From: Paenibacillus sabinae T27
GTDB lineage: Bacteria > Bacillota > Bacilli > Paenibacillales > Paenibacillaceae
Direction of reading: 5' to 3'
Length of the DNA: 64,000 bases
NCBI RefSeq assembly: GCF_000612505.1
Contig: NZ_CP004078.1
Span: 15,001 to 79,000 of the forward strand
A program made the position numbers and the translations under genes. The notes beneath the pieces were generated by a model. That model was given only the letters and a program-made list of their open reading frames with translations, had not been told where the DNA came from and searched no databases. This document shows, piece by piece, positions 44,960-54,830 of the stretch (position 1 is its first letter; each line of letters opens with the position of its first letter).

Positions 44960-47005
44960 ATGAATCGGTTCATCCGGAATTCTGGTTTTTATTTGATTTT
45001 ATTTCTAGTCGTGGTGGGCATCGTTCAATTCGTCAGCAATGGAAATGAAGCCGCCGATTTCCCTAGATATGACCAGCTACGGCAGGAGCTTAAGAGTAAC
45101 AATGTGAAGGATTTGACGGTTCAGTTCGAAGGCAACGCCTTTTTGGTAACCGGCGCTTATAAACAGAAGCCGGGCTGGGCTAAATCGGAAAGCTTCTCCA
45201 CATATATTCCTCCTACGGATGCGGCCATTAATGAATTGGCTGAGGCCAGTCAGAATAACGACATTCCATTCACCCAGAAGAAAATGGAGGGTGACAGCAT
45301 CTGGCTGACCTTCCTTTCCTCGATTATACCGCTCGTCATTATGTTCATCCTGTTCTTCTTCCTGTTCAATCAGGCACAGGGCGGCGGCGGCAAGGTGATG
45401 AATTTCGGCAAGAGCAAAGCCCGTCTTTACAATGAAGAGAAGAAGAGGGTCACATTTGAAGATGTTGCCGGAGCTGACGAAGAGAAGCAAGAGCTTGTCG
45501 AAGTCGTGGAGTTCCTGAAAGACCCCCGCAAATTCGCCGCCGTTGGTGCGCGTATTCCTAAAGGGGTACTGCTTGTAGGTCCTCCGGGTACCGGTAAAAC
45601 CTTGCTTGCCCGCGCTGTGGCCGGGGAAGCAGGCGTTCCGTTCTTCAGCATCTCCGGTTCCGACTTCGTTGAAATGTTCGTCGGCGTCGGCGCTTCGCGG
45701 GTACGCGACCTGTTCGAGAACGCGAAGAAGAATGCGCCATGTATCATATTCATCGATGAAATCGACGCCGTAGGCCGCCAGCGCGGCGCCGGACTTGGCG
45801 GCGGGCATGACGAGCGCGAACAGACGCTCAACCAATTGCTCGTTGAGATGGATGGATTCGGCGGAAATGAAGGCATTATCATCGTCGCGGCTACCAACCG
45901 CGCCGACATTCTCGACCCTGCGCTGCTTCGTCCGGGACGCTTTGACCGTCAGATTACGGTCGACCGCCCTGACGTGAAAGGCCGCGAGGCTGTACTGAAG
46001 GTCCATTCCCGCAACAAGCCGCTGACCAAGGACGTGAAGCTTGACGTGATCGCCAAGCGCACAACCGGCTTCACCGGCGCGGATCTGGAGAATCTGCTGA
46101 ACGAAGCGGCGCTGCTCGCCGCCCGCCGCAACCGCAAGGATATCTCCATGCGGGAAGTGGATGAGGCTATCGACCGCGTCATCGTCGGCACTGAGAAGCG
46201 CAGCCGCGTAATCAGCGACCGCGAGAAGCGGATCGTCGCTTATCACGAAGCCGGCCATACGATCGCCGGATACTTCCTGGAACACGCCGATATGGTCCAC
46301 AAGGTGACGATCATCCCGCGCGGACGCGCAGGCGGATATGTCATCATGCTTCCGAAGGAAGACCGTATGCTCGTTACGAAGCAGGAGCTGTTGGATAAGG
46401 TAACCGGATTGCTCGGCGGCCGGGTAGCCGAGGAAATGTTCATCGGCGAGATCGGCACAGGCGCTTACAGCGACTTCCAGCAAGCGACCCGCATCGTGCG
46501 CAGCATGATTATGGAATACGGCATGAGCGAGAAGCTCGGACCGATGCAGTTCGGCACTTCCCAAGGACAGGTGTTCCTGGGCCGGGATATCGGGCACGAG
46601 CAGAATTACAGTGATTCGATCGCTTACGAGATCGATCAGGAAATGCAGCGGTTCATCAACGAATGCTATGAACGATGCAGAGCGCTGCTGAAAGAGCATG
46701 CGAAGGAAATGCATCTGATCGCCACCACGCTGCTGGAGAAGGAGACGCTTGAGCTTGAAGAGATCAAAGAGCTGATCGAGCAGGGCTATCTGACTGAAGA
46801 CGGCAAGCCGGTGGACAGCGTGGCGAATGAAGGCGCAGAACCCGTTATCGATTCCATCGGCGACGTAAAAGTGCGCATTCAGGGCAAATCCGAAGAGCCT
46901 CATGCTACACTGGGCGATTCGCCTAAGGACATTCCGAACAATCCGCAGCAAGACGGAGAAGACGGAAATGATGATGGCAAGGGCGGCGGAGCAAGCCTGA
47001 GCTAA
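44960..47005 (+). CDS. ftsH: ATP-dependent membrane zinc metalloprotease FtsH
   Basis: This encodes 681 residues. Two N-terminal membrane spans (about 8-24 and 113-134) flank an extracytoplasmic domain. The AAA+ domain has Walker A GPPGTGKT and Walker [13 protein letters not shown], with the SRH around [20 protein letters not shown]. The protease domain has the zinc motif HEAGH. FtsH degrades misfolded and regulatory membrane proteins and affects sporulation through Spo0E. A long acidic/Gly-rich C-terminal tail is present. AGAGGAGG precedes the ATG. Confidence 0.96.
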   Translation: MNRFIRNSGFYLILFLVVVGIVQFVSNGNEAADFPRYDQLRQELKSNNVKDLTVQFEGNAFLVTGAYKQKPGWAKSESFSTYIPPTDAAINELAEASQNNDIPFTQKKMEGDSIWLTFLSSIIPLVIMFILFFFLFNQAQGGGGKVMNFGKSKARLYNEEKKRVTFEDVAGADEEKQELVEVVEFLKDPRKFAAVGARIPKGVLLVGPPGTGKTLLARAVAGEAGVPFFSISGSDFVEMFVGVGASRVRDLFENAKKNAPCIIFIDEIDAVGRQRGAGLGGGHDEREQTLNQLLVEMDGFGGNEGIIIVAATNRADILDPALLRPGRFDRQITVDRPDVKGREAVLKVHSRNKPLTKDVKLDVIAKRTTGFTGADLENLLNEAALLAARRNRKDISMREVDEAIDRVIVGTEKRSRVISDREKRIVAYHEAGHTIAGYFLEHADMVHKVTIIPRGRAGGYVIMLPKEDRMLVTKQELLDKVTGLLGGRVAEEMFIGEIGTGAYSDFQQATRIVRSMIMEYGMSEKLGPMQFGTSQGQVFLGRDIGHEQNYSDSIAYEIDQEMQRFINECYERCRALLKEHAKEMHLIATTLLEKETLELEEIKELIEQGYLTEDGKPVDSVANEGAEPVIDSIGDVKVRIQGKSEEPHATLGDSPKDIPNNPQQDGEDGNDDGKGGGASLS

Positions 47006-47039
47006 TCGAAATTAGGTTTGCTGGCAAAGACACAACCGG

Positions 47040-47075
47040 ATCCGGAGAACGAAGCCGTTCTCCGGATTTTTTTTC
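47040..47075 (+). terminator. Rho-independent terminator after ftsH
   Basis: A perfect stem, ATCCGGAGAACG / CGTTCTCCGGAT, with a 4-nt loop and an eight-base T run. Confidence 0.93.
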
Positions 47076-47112
47076 CCTAAATTCGCCGCTATTGTAGAGT
47101 GTATCCACCGGA

Positions 47113-47141
47113 TTGACAGGGCGTAGAACGTTGTGTACATT
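47113..47141 (+). promoter_or_regulatory. Promoter of the nadABC-coaX cluster
   Basis: A perfect TTGACA (47113-47118) is separated by 17 nt from TACATT (47136-47141), about 120 nt before nadA. I found no clear NiaR-type operator. Confidence 0.5.
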
Positions 47142-47262
47142 AGTGATAAATATTACGAACTTTGTATCGTTTACAAAATGCCGATTTATTTTTAACATTC
47201 AGGTTGTATGCAGATTGAATATGCCGGCGAAAGAGCCGTCAACATAAGGGGGAAATTGTACC

Positions 47263-48201
47263 GTGGAAGCTCTGGCGCTGGAGCGCAAGCAAGAACAAAA
47301 CCGTGAACTGCGTGAACGTCTTGAACAGCTTAAGAAAGAACGGAATGCTATCATCTTGGCTCACTATTATCAGCGCGATGAAATCCAGGAGGTTGCTGAT
47401 TTTCGGGGCGACTCTTTTTTGCTGGCCCAAAAGGCCGCGGCAACGGATGCGGAGGTCATTGTGTTCTGCGGCGTTCACTTTATGGGCGAAAGCGCCAAAA
47501 TTTTGGCACCTGACAAGACGGTCCTTATTCCCGACGAACGTGCAGGCTGTCCTATGGCCGATATGGTCAATGTGGACGGTCTTCGCAAGCTGAAGGCGAA
47601 GCATCCGAACGCCAAAGTGGTCACCTATATCAACTCTTCTGCTGAAATCAAAGCGGAGACGGATATATGCTGTACTTCCGCCAATGCCGTTCGGGTGATC
47701 GAGTCGCTGGATGCGGAAGAAATCATCTGGGTTCCGGATAAAAATCTGGGCCACTACGTTCAGGAGAAAACGGGCAAGAAGCTGATCATTTGGGAAGGCT
47801 ACTGCAACACCCATGACATGCTTACAGTCAAGGATGTCGTGGAAATGAAGGCCAAGTATCCGAATGCGGAGTTCGTTGTTCACCCCGAGTGCCGGCCGGA
47901 AGTTGTCGCGATGGGCGACTTTGTCGGCAGCACTACGGCTATTATCGATTACTGCAAGAAATCGGATGTTCAGGAATTTATCGTGGGAACCGAGGACGGC
48001 ACAGGCTATCAGCTGCGCAAGGACAGTCCCGACAAAAGCTTCCATTTTGCTTCCAAATTCCTGGTCTGTCCCAACATGAAAGTCAACAATCTCAAAAAAT
48101 TGGTAAAATGCCTGGAGACGATGAAGCCGCAGATCTATGTGCCGCCAACAGTCGCAGACAAAGCCAGAAAATCCCTAGAGCGCATGCTACAAGTCCGGTA
48201 G
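47263..48201 (+). CDS. nadA: Quinolinate synthase A
   Basis: NadA condenses iminoaspartate with dihydroxyacetone phosphate to quinolinate, using a [4Fe-4S] cluster. The protein has 312 residues. Family motifs are AIILAHYYQRDEIQEVADF, FCGVHFMGESAKIL, YINSSAEIKAETDICCTSAN, HPECRPE and LVCPNMK; the cluster cysteines lie in these motifs. The start is GTG 47263 with AAGGGGGAA upstream. The cluster order nadA-nadB-nadC is unlike B. subtilis, where the nad genes lie elsewhere. Confidence 0.95.
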   Translation: MEALALERKQEQNRELRERLEQLKKERNAIILAHYYQRDEIQEVADFRGDSFLLAQKAAATDAEVIVFCGVHFMGESAKILAPDKTVLIPDERAGCPMADMVNVDGLRKLKAKHPNAKVVTYINSSAEIKAETDICCTSANAVRVIESLDAEEIIWVPDKNLGHYVQEKTGKKLIIWEGYCNTHDMLTVKDVVEMKAKYPNAEFVVHPECRPEVVAMGDFVGSTTAIIDYCKKSDVQEFIVGTEDGTGYQLRKDSPDKSFHFASKFLVCPNMKVNNLKKLVKCLETMKPQIYVPPTVADKARKSLERMLQVR

Positions 48202-48241
48202 CATGCGCTACTCTTTCATTGAAACAGGTGAATAAGCGGTC

Positions 48242-49858
48242 ATGATTCCACAATATTTGGTTGATTTCGACCTGCGGGAGCTTCCAACCGTAGAAACGGA
48301 TTGCATCGTCATCGGCTCCGGCATTGCCGGGCTGTTCACAGCGATCAAGGCCAGTGAGGATCGGCGGGTCATTTTGATTACGAAGAAGTCCTTGATGGAT
48401 AGCAACACGCGTTACGCTCAAGGCGGGATCGCCGCTGTAATCGCGGAGGACGATTCGCCGCTATACCATCGGCAGGACACTTTGATGGCCGGCGCCGGGC
48501 TCTGCTCCTCGTCTTCCGTTGATGTGCTGGTTAATGAAGGGCCGGAAGGCGTGCGCGAATTGATACGGCTGGGAACGTTGTTTGACCAGGAGGACGGCGT
48601 ACTTGCGCTGACGCAGGAAGGGGCGCATAGTCATCGCCGGATTCTGCATGCCAATGGAGACGCAACCGGCTATGAAATCGTACGCGCGCTGGCGAAGCAG
48701 GTATTGGAACACCATAATATTGAGGTGTGGGACGACCATTTTGTGATCGATCTGATTACGGATGACGGTGAATGCGTGGGAGCGCTTGTGCAAAAACCGC
48801 ACGGAGAGCGCCTGTTCCTGAAAGGGGATGCGACGATTCTCTGCTCCGGCGGAGCGGGGCAGTTGTACCGCTATACGACGAACCCCGAGGTGGCGACTGG
48901 CGACGGAGTGGCAATCGCTTACCGGGCAGGTGCCCATATCCGCGATATGGAATTTATTCAGTTCCACCCGACGGCCCTCAGCTATCCCGGCGCGCCCCGG
49001 TTTCTGATATCGGAGGCGGTGCGCGGCGAAGGGGCGGTGCTGCGTAATATCAAAGGTGAGCGCTTCATGGAGAAATACCATGAGCTGCTTGAGCTTGCGC
49101 CCCGCGATGTCGTTGCCCGGGCAATTGTCAGTGAGATGGAAGAAACGAAATCGACCTTTGTCTATCTGGATATTACCCATGAATCCGCGGATATGGTGAA
49201 GCACCGGTTTCCGACAATATACAAGACCTGCATCGGCTACGGTCTGGACATAACAAGCGACTGGATTCCGGTCGCACCGGCAGCGCATTATATGATGGGG
49301 GGCATCAAGACCGATCTGAACGGGGAGAGCAGCATTCCAAGGCTTTTTGCCTGCGGCGAGGTATCATCCACCGGTGTGCACGGCGCTAACCGGCTGGCCA
49401 GCAACTCCCTGTCGGAGGCCATCGTCTTCGGCGGGCGCATTGTTGAGCGGGTCCGCAGCCTGCCGAAGCTGAAGAAGACCGATATATCCGCGGGGTGCGA
49501 TCAAGGCCGCCAGGAGCATCCGACGCAGGCCATGGTGGAACGGCGCCTGAAGCTGCAGAAGATCATGGTCCGCTATGTGGGACTGCGGCGGAATGAAGAA
49601 ATGCTGGTCAAAGGACTTGAAGAGCTGAACCGTCAGCTGCCGATTTTTGGGGGAGCGCTGACCAAACGTGAAGATTATGAATTCGCCAACATGCTGATCT
49701 GCAGCCTGCTTGTGACGGAATCGGCGCTGGCGCGCGAGGAAAGCAGGGGAGCTCATTACCGCGAGGATTTTCCGCAGCGGGATGATGAGCATTGGCGCAA
49801 GCATTTGCTCCAGATTCGCGAACTGGGGATAGTAGAGGAGACAAGCGATGATGTTTAA
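48242..49858 (+). CDS. nadB: L-aspartate oxidase
   Basis: NadB oxidises L-aspartate to iminoaspartate, the substrate for NadA. It is an FAD protein of 538 residues with the dinucleotide motif CIVIGSGIAGLFTAIKA and the SLMDSNTRYAQGGIAAVI loop. EFIQFHPTAL and GVHGANRLASNSLSEAIVFG are also typical of the succinate dehydrogenase/fumarate reductase flavoprotein family. The ATG follows AACAGGTG. It overlaps nadC by 11 nt, consistent with coupled translation. Confidence 0.95.
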   Translation: MIPQYLVDFDLRELPTVETDCIVIGSGIAGLFTAIKASEDRRVILITKKSLMDSNTRYAQGGIAAVIAEDDSPLYHRQDTLMAGAGLCSSSSVDVLVNEGPEGVRELIRLGTLFDQEDGVLALTQEGAHSHRRILHANGDATGYEIVRALAKQVLEHHNIEVWDDHFVIDLITDDGECVGALVQKPHGERLFLKGDATILCSGGAGQLYRYTTNPEVATGDGVAIAYRAGAHIRDMEFIQFHPTALSYPGAPRFLISEAVRGEGAVLRNIKGERFMEKYHELLELAPRDVVARAIVSEMEETKSTFVYLDITHESADMVKHRFPTIYKTCIGYGLDITSDWIPVAPAAHYMMGGIKTDLNGESSIPRLFACGEVSSTGVHGANRLASNSLSEAIVFGGRIVERVRSLPKLKKTDISAGCDQGRQEHPTQAMVERRLKLQKIMVRYVGLRRNEEMLVKGLEELNRQLPIFGGALTKREDYEFANMLICSLLVTESALAREESRGAHYREDFPQRDDEHWRKHLLQIRELGIVEETSDDV

Positions 49859-50723
49859 CGGTTACAATGAACAACTGGTGCAATCGATTAAGAATTGGCT
49901 AAAGGAAGATGTCGGCTCCGGAGATGTAACGACGCTGACAACGATTGCGCCCGGACATCAGTCCAAAGGGATCATTCATGCAAAAGAAGAAGGCGTGGTG
50001 TGCGGCATTCCCGTCGCGGAGCTGGTGTTCGAGGTGGTCGACCCGAGCCTGTCCTTCACCGCACTCGTGAAGGAAGGAGAACGGGTGGCCAAAGGGACCG
50101 TGCTCGCGGAGGTGGAGGGCAGTACTCACGCCATTTTGACCGGGGAGCGGCTCGCTCTGAACTTAATGCAGCGGCTCTCGGGCGTGGCCACGCGGACGGC
50201 AACGTTCGTGCAGGCGCTTGAAGGGCTGCCGGCGAAGCTGGTCGACACGCGCAAGACCACGCCGGGGCACCGGATACTGGAGAAATATGCCGTGCGCATT
50301 GGCGGCGGTGCCAATCACCGGTTCGGCTTATACGATGCGGTGATGATCAAAGATAATCATATCAAAGGGGCCGGCGGCATCAAGCAGGCAGTCAGCAGAG
50401 CCCGGGCCAACATTCCCCATACGATGACGATTGAGGTTGAGGCGGAAAGCCTGGAACAGGTGGAGGAAGCGTTGGCCGCAGGCGCGGATATTATTATGCT
50501 CGATAACATGTCCCTTGAATTAATGATGGAGGCGGTGCGCAGAATTAAGACGAAGGCGCCGCATGTCAAGACGGAGGCCTCGGGCAATGTATCGCTCGAA
50601 ACGGTGCGCGGCATCGCCAACACCGGTGTGGATGTGATTTCTGTCGGCAGGCTTACCTATTCTTTTTCGAGCTTGGATATCAGTCTGGATCTGAATGCGA
50701 AGAAGGAGGGCGGCTTGTCATGA
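49848..50723 (+). CDS. nadC: Nicotinate-nucleotide pyrophosphorylase (carboxylating)
   Basis: This converts quinolinate and PRPP to nicotinate mononucleotide with CO2 release. The protein has 291 residues. [20 protein letters not shown] and [19 protein letters not shown] hold the conserved basic active-site residues, and [10 protein letters not shown] lies in the C-terminal barrel. GAGGAG is 6 nt before the start; ATG 49851 is an alternative. Its last bases overlap the coaX ATG (ATGA), tying NAD and CoA synthesis into one transcript. Confidence 0.95.
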   Translation: MMFNGYNEQLVQSIKNWLKEDVGSGDVTTLTTIAPGHQSKGIIHAKEEGVVCGIPVAELVFEVVDPSLSFTALVKEGERVAKGTVLAEVEGSTHAILTGERLALNLMQRLSGVATRTATFVQALEGLPAKLVDTRKTTPGHRILEKYAVRIGGGANHRFGLYDAVMIKDNHIKGAGGIKQAVSRARANIPHTMTIEVEAESLEQVEEALAAGADIIMLDNMSLELMMEAVRRIKTKAPHVKTEASGNVSLETVRGIANTGVDVISVGRLTYSFSSLDISLDLNAKKEGGLS

Positions 50724-51487
50724 TGCTGGCCGTGGATATCGGCAATACAAATATTGTGCTTGGGGTTTACCGCCAGCGGGAGCTTTTGCACCATTTTCGT
50801 CTCAGTACAGCGCGTCAAGCGACTGCTGATGAATACGGAATTATGATTTACAATTTGTTCAACATGTCGGGTCTGTCCGTCAAAAATGTGGAGGGAGTCA
50901 TCATTTCTTCCGTCGTCCCTCCGCTGGTGCATGTGATCGTGGAGATGTGCTTGAAATATATCGGCAAAGAGCCGCTGGTCGTGGGGCCCGGTATCAAGAC
51001 CGGGCTCAATCTGCGTTATGAGAACCCGCGCGAAGTCGGCGCGGACCGGATTGTTAACGCGGTAGCGGCTATTGAGCGCTATCAGTGCCCGCTGGTCGTC
51101 GTCGATTTCGGGACCGCCACGACATTCGACTGTATCGACGGCAGCGCCAATTATCTGGGAGGCGCCATTGTTCCGGGCATCGGCATTTCTACCGAGGCCC
51201 TATATCAGCGGGCGTCCAAGCTGCCGAGAATCGAGCTCGAGAAGCCCAAGAAAGTCATCGGCCGAAATACCGTGCATGCGATGCAGGCGGGTATTATTTT
51301 CGGCTATGCCGGGCAGGTTGAAGGGATTGTAAGGCGGATCAAGGACGAGATGAACGCCCCGGAGCTGAAGGTCATTGCCACAGGCGGACTGGCGCCGCTA
51401 ATTGCCGGCGAGACGGATTGCATTGACGAGGTTAACCCGATGCTTACGCTGGAAGGACTGCGCATTATTTACTCGCGAAATAAATAA
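50720..51487 (+). CDS. coaX: Type III pantothenate kinase
   Basis: CoaX phosphorylates pantothenate, the first step of CoA synthesis. The protein has 255 residues of the ASKHA fold. The phosphate-binding motif [16 protein letters not shown] is at the N-terminus, [14 protein letters not shown] is central and [13 protein letters not shown] completes the site. It overlaps nadC by four bases and is followed by hslO, as in the B. subtilis coaX-hslO order. Confidence 0.94.
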   Translation: MMLAVDIGNTNIVLGVYRQRELLHHFRLSTARQATADEYGIMIYNLFNMSGLSVKNVEGVIISSVVPPLVHVIVEMCLKYIGKEPLVVGPGIKTGLNLRYENPREVGADRIVNAVAAIERYQCPLVVVDFGTATTFDCIDGSANYLGGAIVPGIGISTEALYQRASKLPRIELEKPKKVIGRNTVHAMQAGIIFGYAGQVEGIVRRIKDEMNAPELKVIATGGLAPLIAGETDCIDEVNPMLTLEGLRIIYSRNK

Positions 51488-51526
51488 TCTTGATTTTTCA
51501 ATCGAGGACAGGAGGGCTAGGCACCC

Positions 51527-52408
51527 ATGCAAAATAAAAAAGACCGGTTGGTTCGGGGGACGGCACTGGACGGCAGAGTACGGGCCTTTGCGGTTCGTAC
51601 GACAGAACTTACAACCGAGCTGCAGCGCAGGCATGATACGTATCCGACGGCTACGGCTGCTCTTGGACGAACGGTTACTGCAGCAGCCATGATGGGCGCC
51701 ATGCTCAAGGGCAGGGAAATGATCAATATCCAGGTCAAGGGAAACGGCCCCATCGGGCAAATTGTCGCAGAGGCGAATGCGCAAGGAGAAGTCCGGGGCT
51801 ACGTCCAAAATCCGCATGTCCATCTGCCGAGCAACAGTCTGGGCAAGCTGGACGTGGCGGGGGCGGTCGGAACCGAGGGCTTTATCCATGTGATCAAGGA
51901 TCTTGGCCTCAAGGAGCCTTACCGCGGAAGTGTGCCGATTGTTTCCGGAGAGCTTGGCGAAGATTTCACATATTACTTTGCTGTGTCGGAGCAGACCAAT
52001 TCCGCCGTCGGACTCGGTGTGCTGGTTGACACGGATAACAGCGTCAAGGTAGCGGGCGGTTTTATCATTCAGCTGCTGCCGGGCCTGAGCGATGAAGAAA
52101 TTACGGAAATAGAAAAAAACCTGAACTCGACCCCTTCCGTTACGGCCCTGCTGGATCAGGGGATGGAGCCGGAGGAAATGCTCCGCCAAATTTTGCCGGA
52201 CACGGAAGTGCTGGACGAAATGGCGATCACGTTTAAGTGCCATTGCTCCCGCGAACGGGTCGAGCAGACGCTGGTAAGCCTTGGGAGACATGAGCTTGAA
52301 CAGATCATCGAGGAAGACGGCAAGGCCGAAGTGGTATGCCACTTCTGTAATGAAGCTTATTCTTTTGACAAGAACGAGCTGTTGGAAATTCTCAATCAAG
52401 CGAAATAG
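51527..52408 (+). CDS. hslO: Redox-regulated chaperone Hsp33
   Basis: This encodes 293 residues. Hsp33 is switched on by oxidation of its zinc-bound cysteines. The C-terminal motif is KCHCSRERV...VCHFCNEAYSF, the CxC-CxxC zinc site. GNGPIGQIVAEANAQGEVRG marks the N-terminal domain. It lies in the conserved coaX-hslO-PPIase-cysK string. GACAGGAGGG lies upstream of the ATG. Confidence 0.95.
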   Translation: MQNKKDRLVRGTALDGRVRAFAVRTTELTTELQRRHDTYPTATAALGRTVTAAAMMGAMLKGREMINIQVKGNGPIGQIVAEANAQGEVRGYVQNPHVHLPSNSLGKLDVAGAVGTEGFIHVIKDLGLKEPYRGSVPIVSGELGEDFTYYFAVSEQTNSAVGLGVLVDTDNSVKVAGGFIIQLLPGLSDEEITEIEKNLNSTPSVTALLDQGMEPEEMLRQILPDTEVLDEMAITFKCHCSRERVEQTLVSLGRHELEQIIEEDGKAEVVCHFCNEAYSFDKNELLEILNQAK

Positions 52409-52420
52409 GATCGTGTGGGG

Positions 52421-53356
52421 ATGACGAGACAGGAGCGCGCTCTGCGCAAGGCCGTCCTCGTTCTGGCCGGGTTCATCCTGCTGCTTGCTGTCGTTCTGTT
52501 GCGGGAATGGCGGAAAGAACAGGGAACGGAACGGGACGATGAAGGTGAAAAAACAATAGCGAAGGTGGCCGGCCAATCCATTTCGCTGCGGCAGTGGCAA
52601 GATGAGCTTCAAAAGAAGCATGGCGACGAGGTGCTGCTCGCGATGCTGAACCGGATTGCGGTGGGGGCCGAGGCCAAAAGGCTCGGGATCTCCATCTCGG
52701 ATCAGGAAGTCGACCGGGAACTGGAGACGGCGGCTTCCGGATATGGTTCGAAGGAGCAGTATTATGCACAGATGGAATCGGAGCTTGGCCTGACCAAGGA
52801 GGAAGTCCGGGAAGAAACCGCATACAGGCTTACGCTTCAGGCGGTGGCCACGGCCGGAATTATTATTACTGACAAGGAAATCGATGAGTATATCCGGCAA
52901 AATCCGGACCGCTTCCGCCCCGTCAAGGAGATCGGACTGTCGATTATCAAGGTTCATACCTATATGGAGGCGGAACAGGCTCTAGACCGGATCGAGTCGG
53001 GAGAGGACTTTGCCGCTCTTGCACAAGAGATTTCCATTGACGAGGACAGCAGAATTCATGGCGGCCGGGTCGGGACGGTGGAGGACAACGATCCGTTTTG
53101 GCCGCAGGAACTGCTGAAGGCTGCAGCGGGACTTAGCCCCGGGGATGTTGCCGGCCCTTTTCAGGTTGAGGGCGGATATGCCGTCATTCAAACTGACAGA
53201 GTAACCGCGCCGCCGATGCCGGACGACCAGGAAATCAGGGATCAGGTCCGTCAGGAGCTTGCCTTGGAGCAGGCTCCGCCGCTGCAGCAGGTCGAGGATA
53301 ATCTGCGTACCAAATATGGAGCAGCAATAGATGTTGACAAGGGACTACAAGATTGA
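52421..53356 (+). CDS. Peptidyl-prolyl cis-trans isomerase (YacD-like, parvulin)
   Basis: This encodes 311 residues with an N-terminal membrane anchor (about residues 14-30). A helical SurA_N-type part precedes the rotamase segment, seen as EIGLSIIKVHTYMEAEQAL, FAALAQEISIDED and VEGGYAVIQTDRV. The B. subtilis gene here, yacD, is also PrsA-like. No lipobox was found, so unlike the gene at 29932 it is probably a membrane-spanning form. ATG 52421 is preferred over GTG 52415 on RBS spacing. The cysK promoter overlaps its last codons. Confidence 0.85.
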   Translation: MTRQERALRKAVLVLAGFILLLAVVLLREWRKEQGTERDDEGEKTIAKVAGQSISLRQWQDELQKKHGDEVLLAMLNRIAVGAEAKRLGISISDQEVDRELETAASGYGSKEQYYAQMESELGLTKEEVREETAYRLTLQAVATAGIIITDKEIDEYIRQNPDRFRPVKEIGLSIIKVHTYMEAEQALDRIESGEDFAALAQEISIDEDSRIHGGRVGTVEDNDPFWPQELLKAAAGLSPGDVAGPFQVEGGYAVIQTDRVTAPPMPDDQEIRDQVRQELALEQAPPLQQVEDNLRTKYGAAIDVDKGLQD

Positions 53357-53362
53357 TAATAT
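53334..53362 (+). promoter_or_regulatory. Promoter of cysK, inside the end of the PPIase gene
   Basis: A perfect TTGACA (53334-53339) and TAATAT (53357-53362) are separated by 17 nt. The -35 lies in the last codons of the PPIase gene and the -10 just after its stop. Transcription would start near 53369. Confidence 0.65.
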
Positions 53363-53374
53363 GAGAGTAACGTA

Positions 53375-53400
53375 AAACCTACTGATTTAGTCGGATTAGG
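53375..53400 (+). promoter_or_regulatory. Possible CymR/Rrf2-type operator before cysK
   Basis: ACCTACTGATTTAGTCGG followed by ATTAGG is a partial inverted repeat (CTACTGA against CGACTAA in reverse) just after the presumed transcription start. CymR, an Rrf2-family repressor, controls cysK in B. subtilis, and the AT-rich core looks like Rrf2-type sites. The family link is by eye only. Confidence 0.38.
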
Positions 53401-53597
53401 ACGACGGCCCTACATCAACCGTCGTACAGCGCGGGGCTTGGCGCGCGGCGTTTTCTATACTTTCGGGGGCAGACCCGGCATGACCAATGTTGAACTGAGG
53501 GCGGCCGCTGATGACCCAAGGGGCAAATGCTGAAGACTTAGGTCACAAGTAACACATTATTTTTATCTCATTTATCATTCTTAGGAGGTCTTTGCTC

Positions 53598-54536
53598 ATG
53601 TCTAAAGTGGTCAACAATGTAACGGAGCTTATCGGAGGAACCCCGCTTGTACGCTTGAACCGTATCGTACCGGAGGGCGCGGCGGAAATTTACGTGAAGC
53701 TTGAATACCAGAATCCGGGTTCCAGCGTTAAGGACCGGATCGCCGTCAGCATTGTAGAGGAAGCCGAGAAGGAAGGCCGCCTCAAACCGGGCGATACGAT
53801 TCTCGAAGCGACCAGCGGCAACACCGGTATCGGTCTGGCCATGGTAGCGGCAGCCAAAGGTTACAAAGCCATTATCGTTATGCCTGAAACGATGAGCTTG
53901 GAGCGTCGCAACCTGCTGCGCGCTTACGGCGCGGAACTCGTGCTGACACCGGGATCGGAAGGCATGAACGGCGCGGTTAAGAAAGCCGAAGCCATCCTGG
54001 CCGAGAATCCTAACTATTTTGTTGCCGAGCAGTTCAAGAATCCGGCCAACGTGAAGATTCACCGCGAAACGACTGGACCGGAAATCGTAGAAGCAATCGA
54101 TTCGATCGGCGGATCGCTGGACGCTTTTATTGCGGGTATCGGTACAGGCGGAACGATCACCGGCGCCGGCGAAGTACTGAAAGCGAAATATCCGGATATC
54201 AAGGTTTACGCTGTAGAGCCTGCGGCTTCGCCAATTCTGGCGGGCGGTAAACCGGGACCTCACAAAATCCAAGGTATCGGAGCCAACTTCATTCCGGACA
54301 TTCTGAACCAAAATGTTTATGATGAAATCATTCATGTTGAAAATGACGAAGCTTTTGATACAGCGCGCCGCGTAGCGAAGGAAGAAGGCATTCTGTCCGG
54401 TATTTCTTCGGGAGCCGCCATCTTCGCAGCGATCAAAGTCGCTAAAGAACTGGGCGCCGGCAAACGCGTTGTTGCCATCGTTCCAAGTAATGGCGAACGT
54501 TACCTCAGCACGCCGCTGTACAACTACGAAGCTTAA
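53598..54536 (+). CDS. cysK: Cysteine synthase (O-acetylserine thiol-lyase)
   Basis: CysK makes cysteine from O-acetylserine and sulphide with PLP. The protein has 312 residues. The Schiff-base motif [11 protein letters not shown] has the lysine at residue 45, and [18 protein letters not shown] binds the cofactor phosphate-adjacent loop. AGGAGGT is 8 nt before ATG 53598. The leader from its promoter is about 230 nt and holds a perfect ACGACGG/CCGTCGT hairpin near 53401-53426. A strong terminator follows. Confidence 0.95.
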   Translation: MSKVVNNVTELIGGTPLVRLNRIVPEGAAEIYVKLEYQNPGSSVKDRIAVSIVEEAEKEGRLKPGDTILEATSGNTGIGLAMVAAAKGYKAIIVMPETMSLERRNLLRAYGAELVLTPGSEGMNGAVKKAEAILAENPNYFVAEQFKNPANVKIHRETTGPEIVEAIDSIGGSLDAFIAGIGTGGTITGAGEVLKAKYPDIKVYAVEPAASPILAGGKPGPHKIQGIGANFIPDILNQNVYDEIIHVENDEAFDTARRVAKEEGILSGISSGAAIFAAIKVAKELGAGKRVVAIVPSNGERYLSTPLYNYEA

Positions 54537-54572
54537 TTGATTTTTTCTGAGAACATGTAAAAATGTACGGTA

Positions 54573-54621
54573 AAGAGCCTTCGACTTCCGCCTTTGGGCG
54601 GTGGTTGAAGGCTTTTTTATT
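54573..54621 (+). terminator. Rho-independent terminator after cysK
   Basis: AGCCTTC pairs with GAAGGCT, with an inner CCGCC-TTT-GGGCGG hairpin, followed by six T residues. Confidence 0.87.
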
Positions 54622-54761
54622 TGGGAAAGTATAAGAGTTCCCGGCCTTTCGGTTCAACGGATACAGCTGCCTGAATTGAACCTAACGGTCCTGGCTTATT
54701 CGATATGATGAAGTTTGCGACCATCTTTTCCCGGTAAAAAGGCCGCCCCTCTCGGTTAGGC

Positions 54762-54791
54762 TTTTCAAAATTGGCGAAAATACAGTATACT
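54762..54791 (+). promoter_or_regulatory. Promoter of the pab-fol operon
   Basis: TTTTCA (54762-54767) and TATACT (54786-54791) are separated by 18 nt, 40 nt before the pabB start. Only the -10 is good. Confidence 0.45.
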
Positions 54792-54830
54792 GACAGGCAA
54801 ATAGCTATTGAGGCGTTTAGGAGGATGAAC

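Noticed and set aside
45077..46951. 624-codon open frame opposite ftsH
   Set aside because: Same reason: a full antisense shadow of a highly conserved gene, rich in His/Asp/Arg typical of reversed codons.
51398..52957. 519-codon minus-strand frame across coaX, hslO and the PPIase gene
   Set aside because: It spans three well-supported plus-strand genes and their gaps and has no family motif.
53357..53597. T-box or S-box riboswitch before cysK
   Set aside because: The T-box motif (GGGTGGNACCGCG type) and the S-box core are absent; only simple hairpins are visible.
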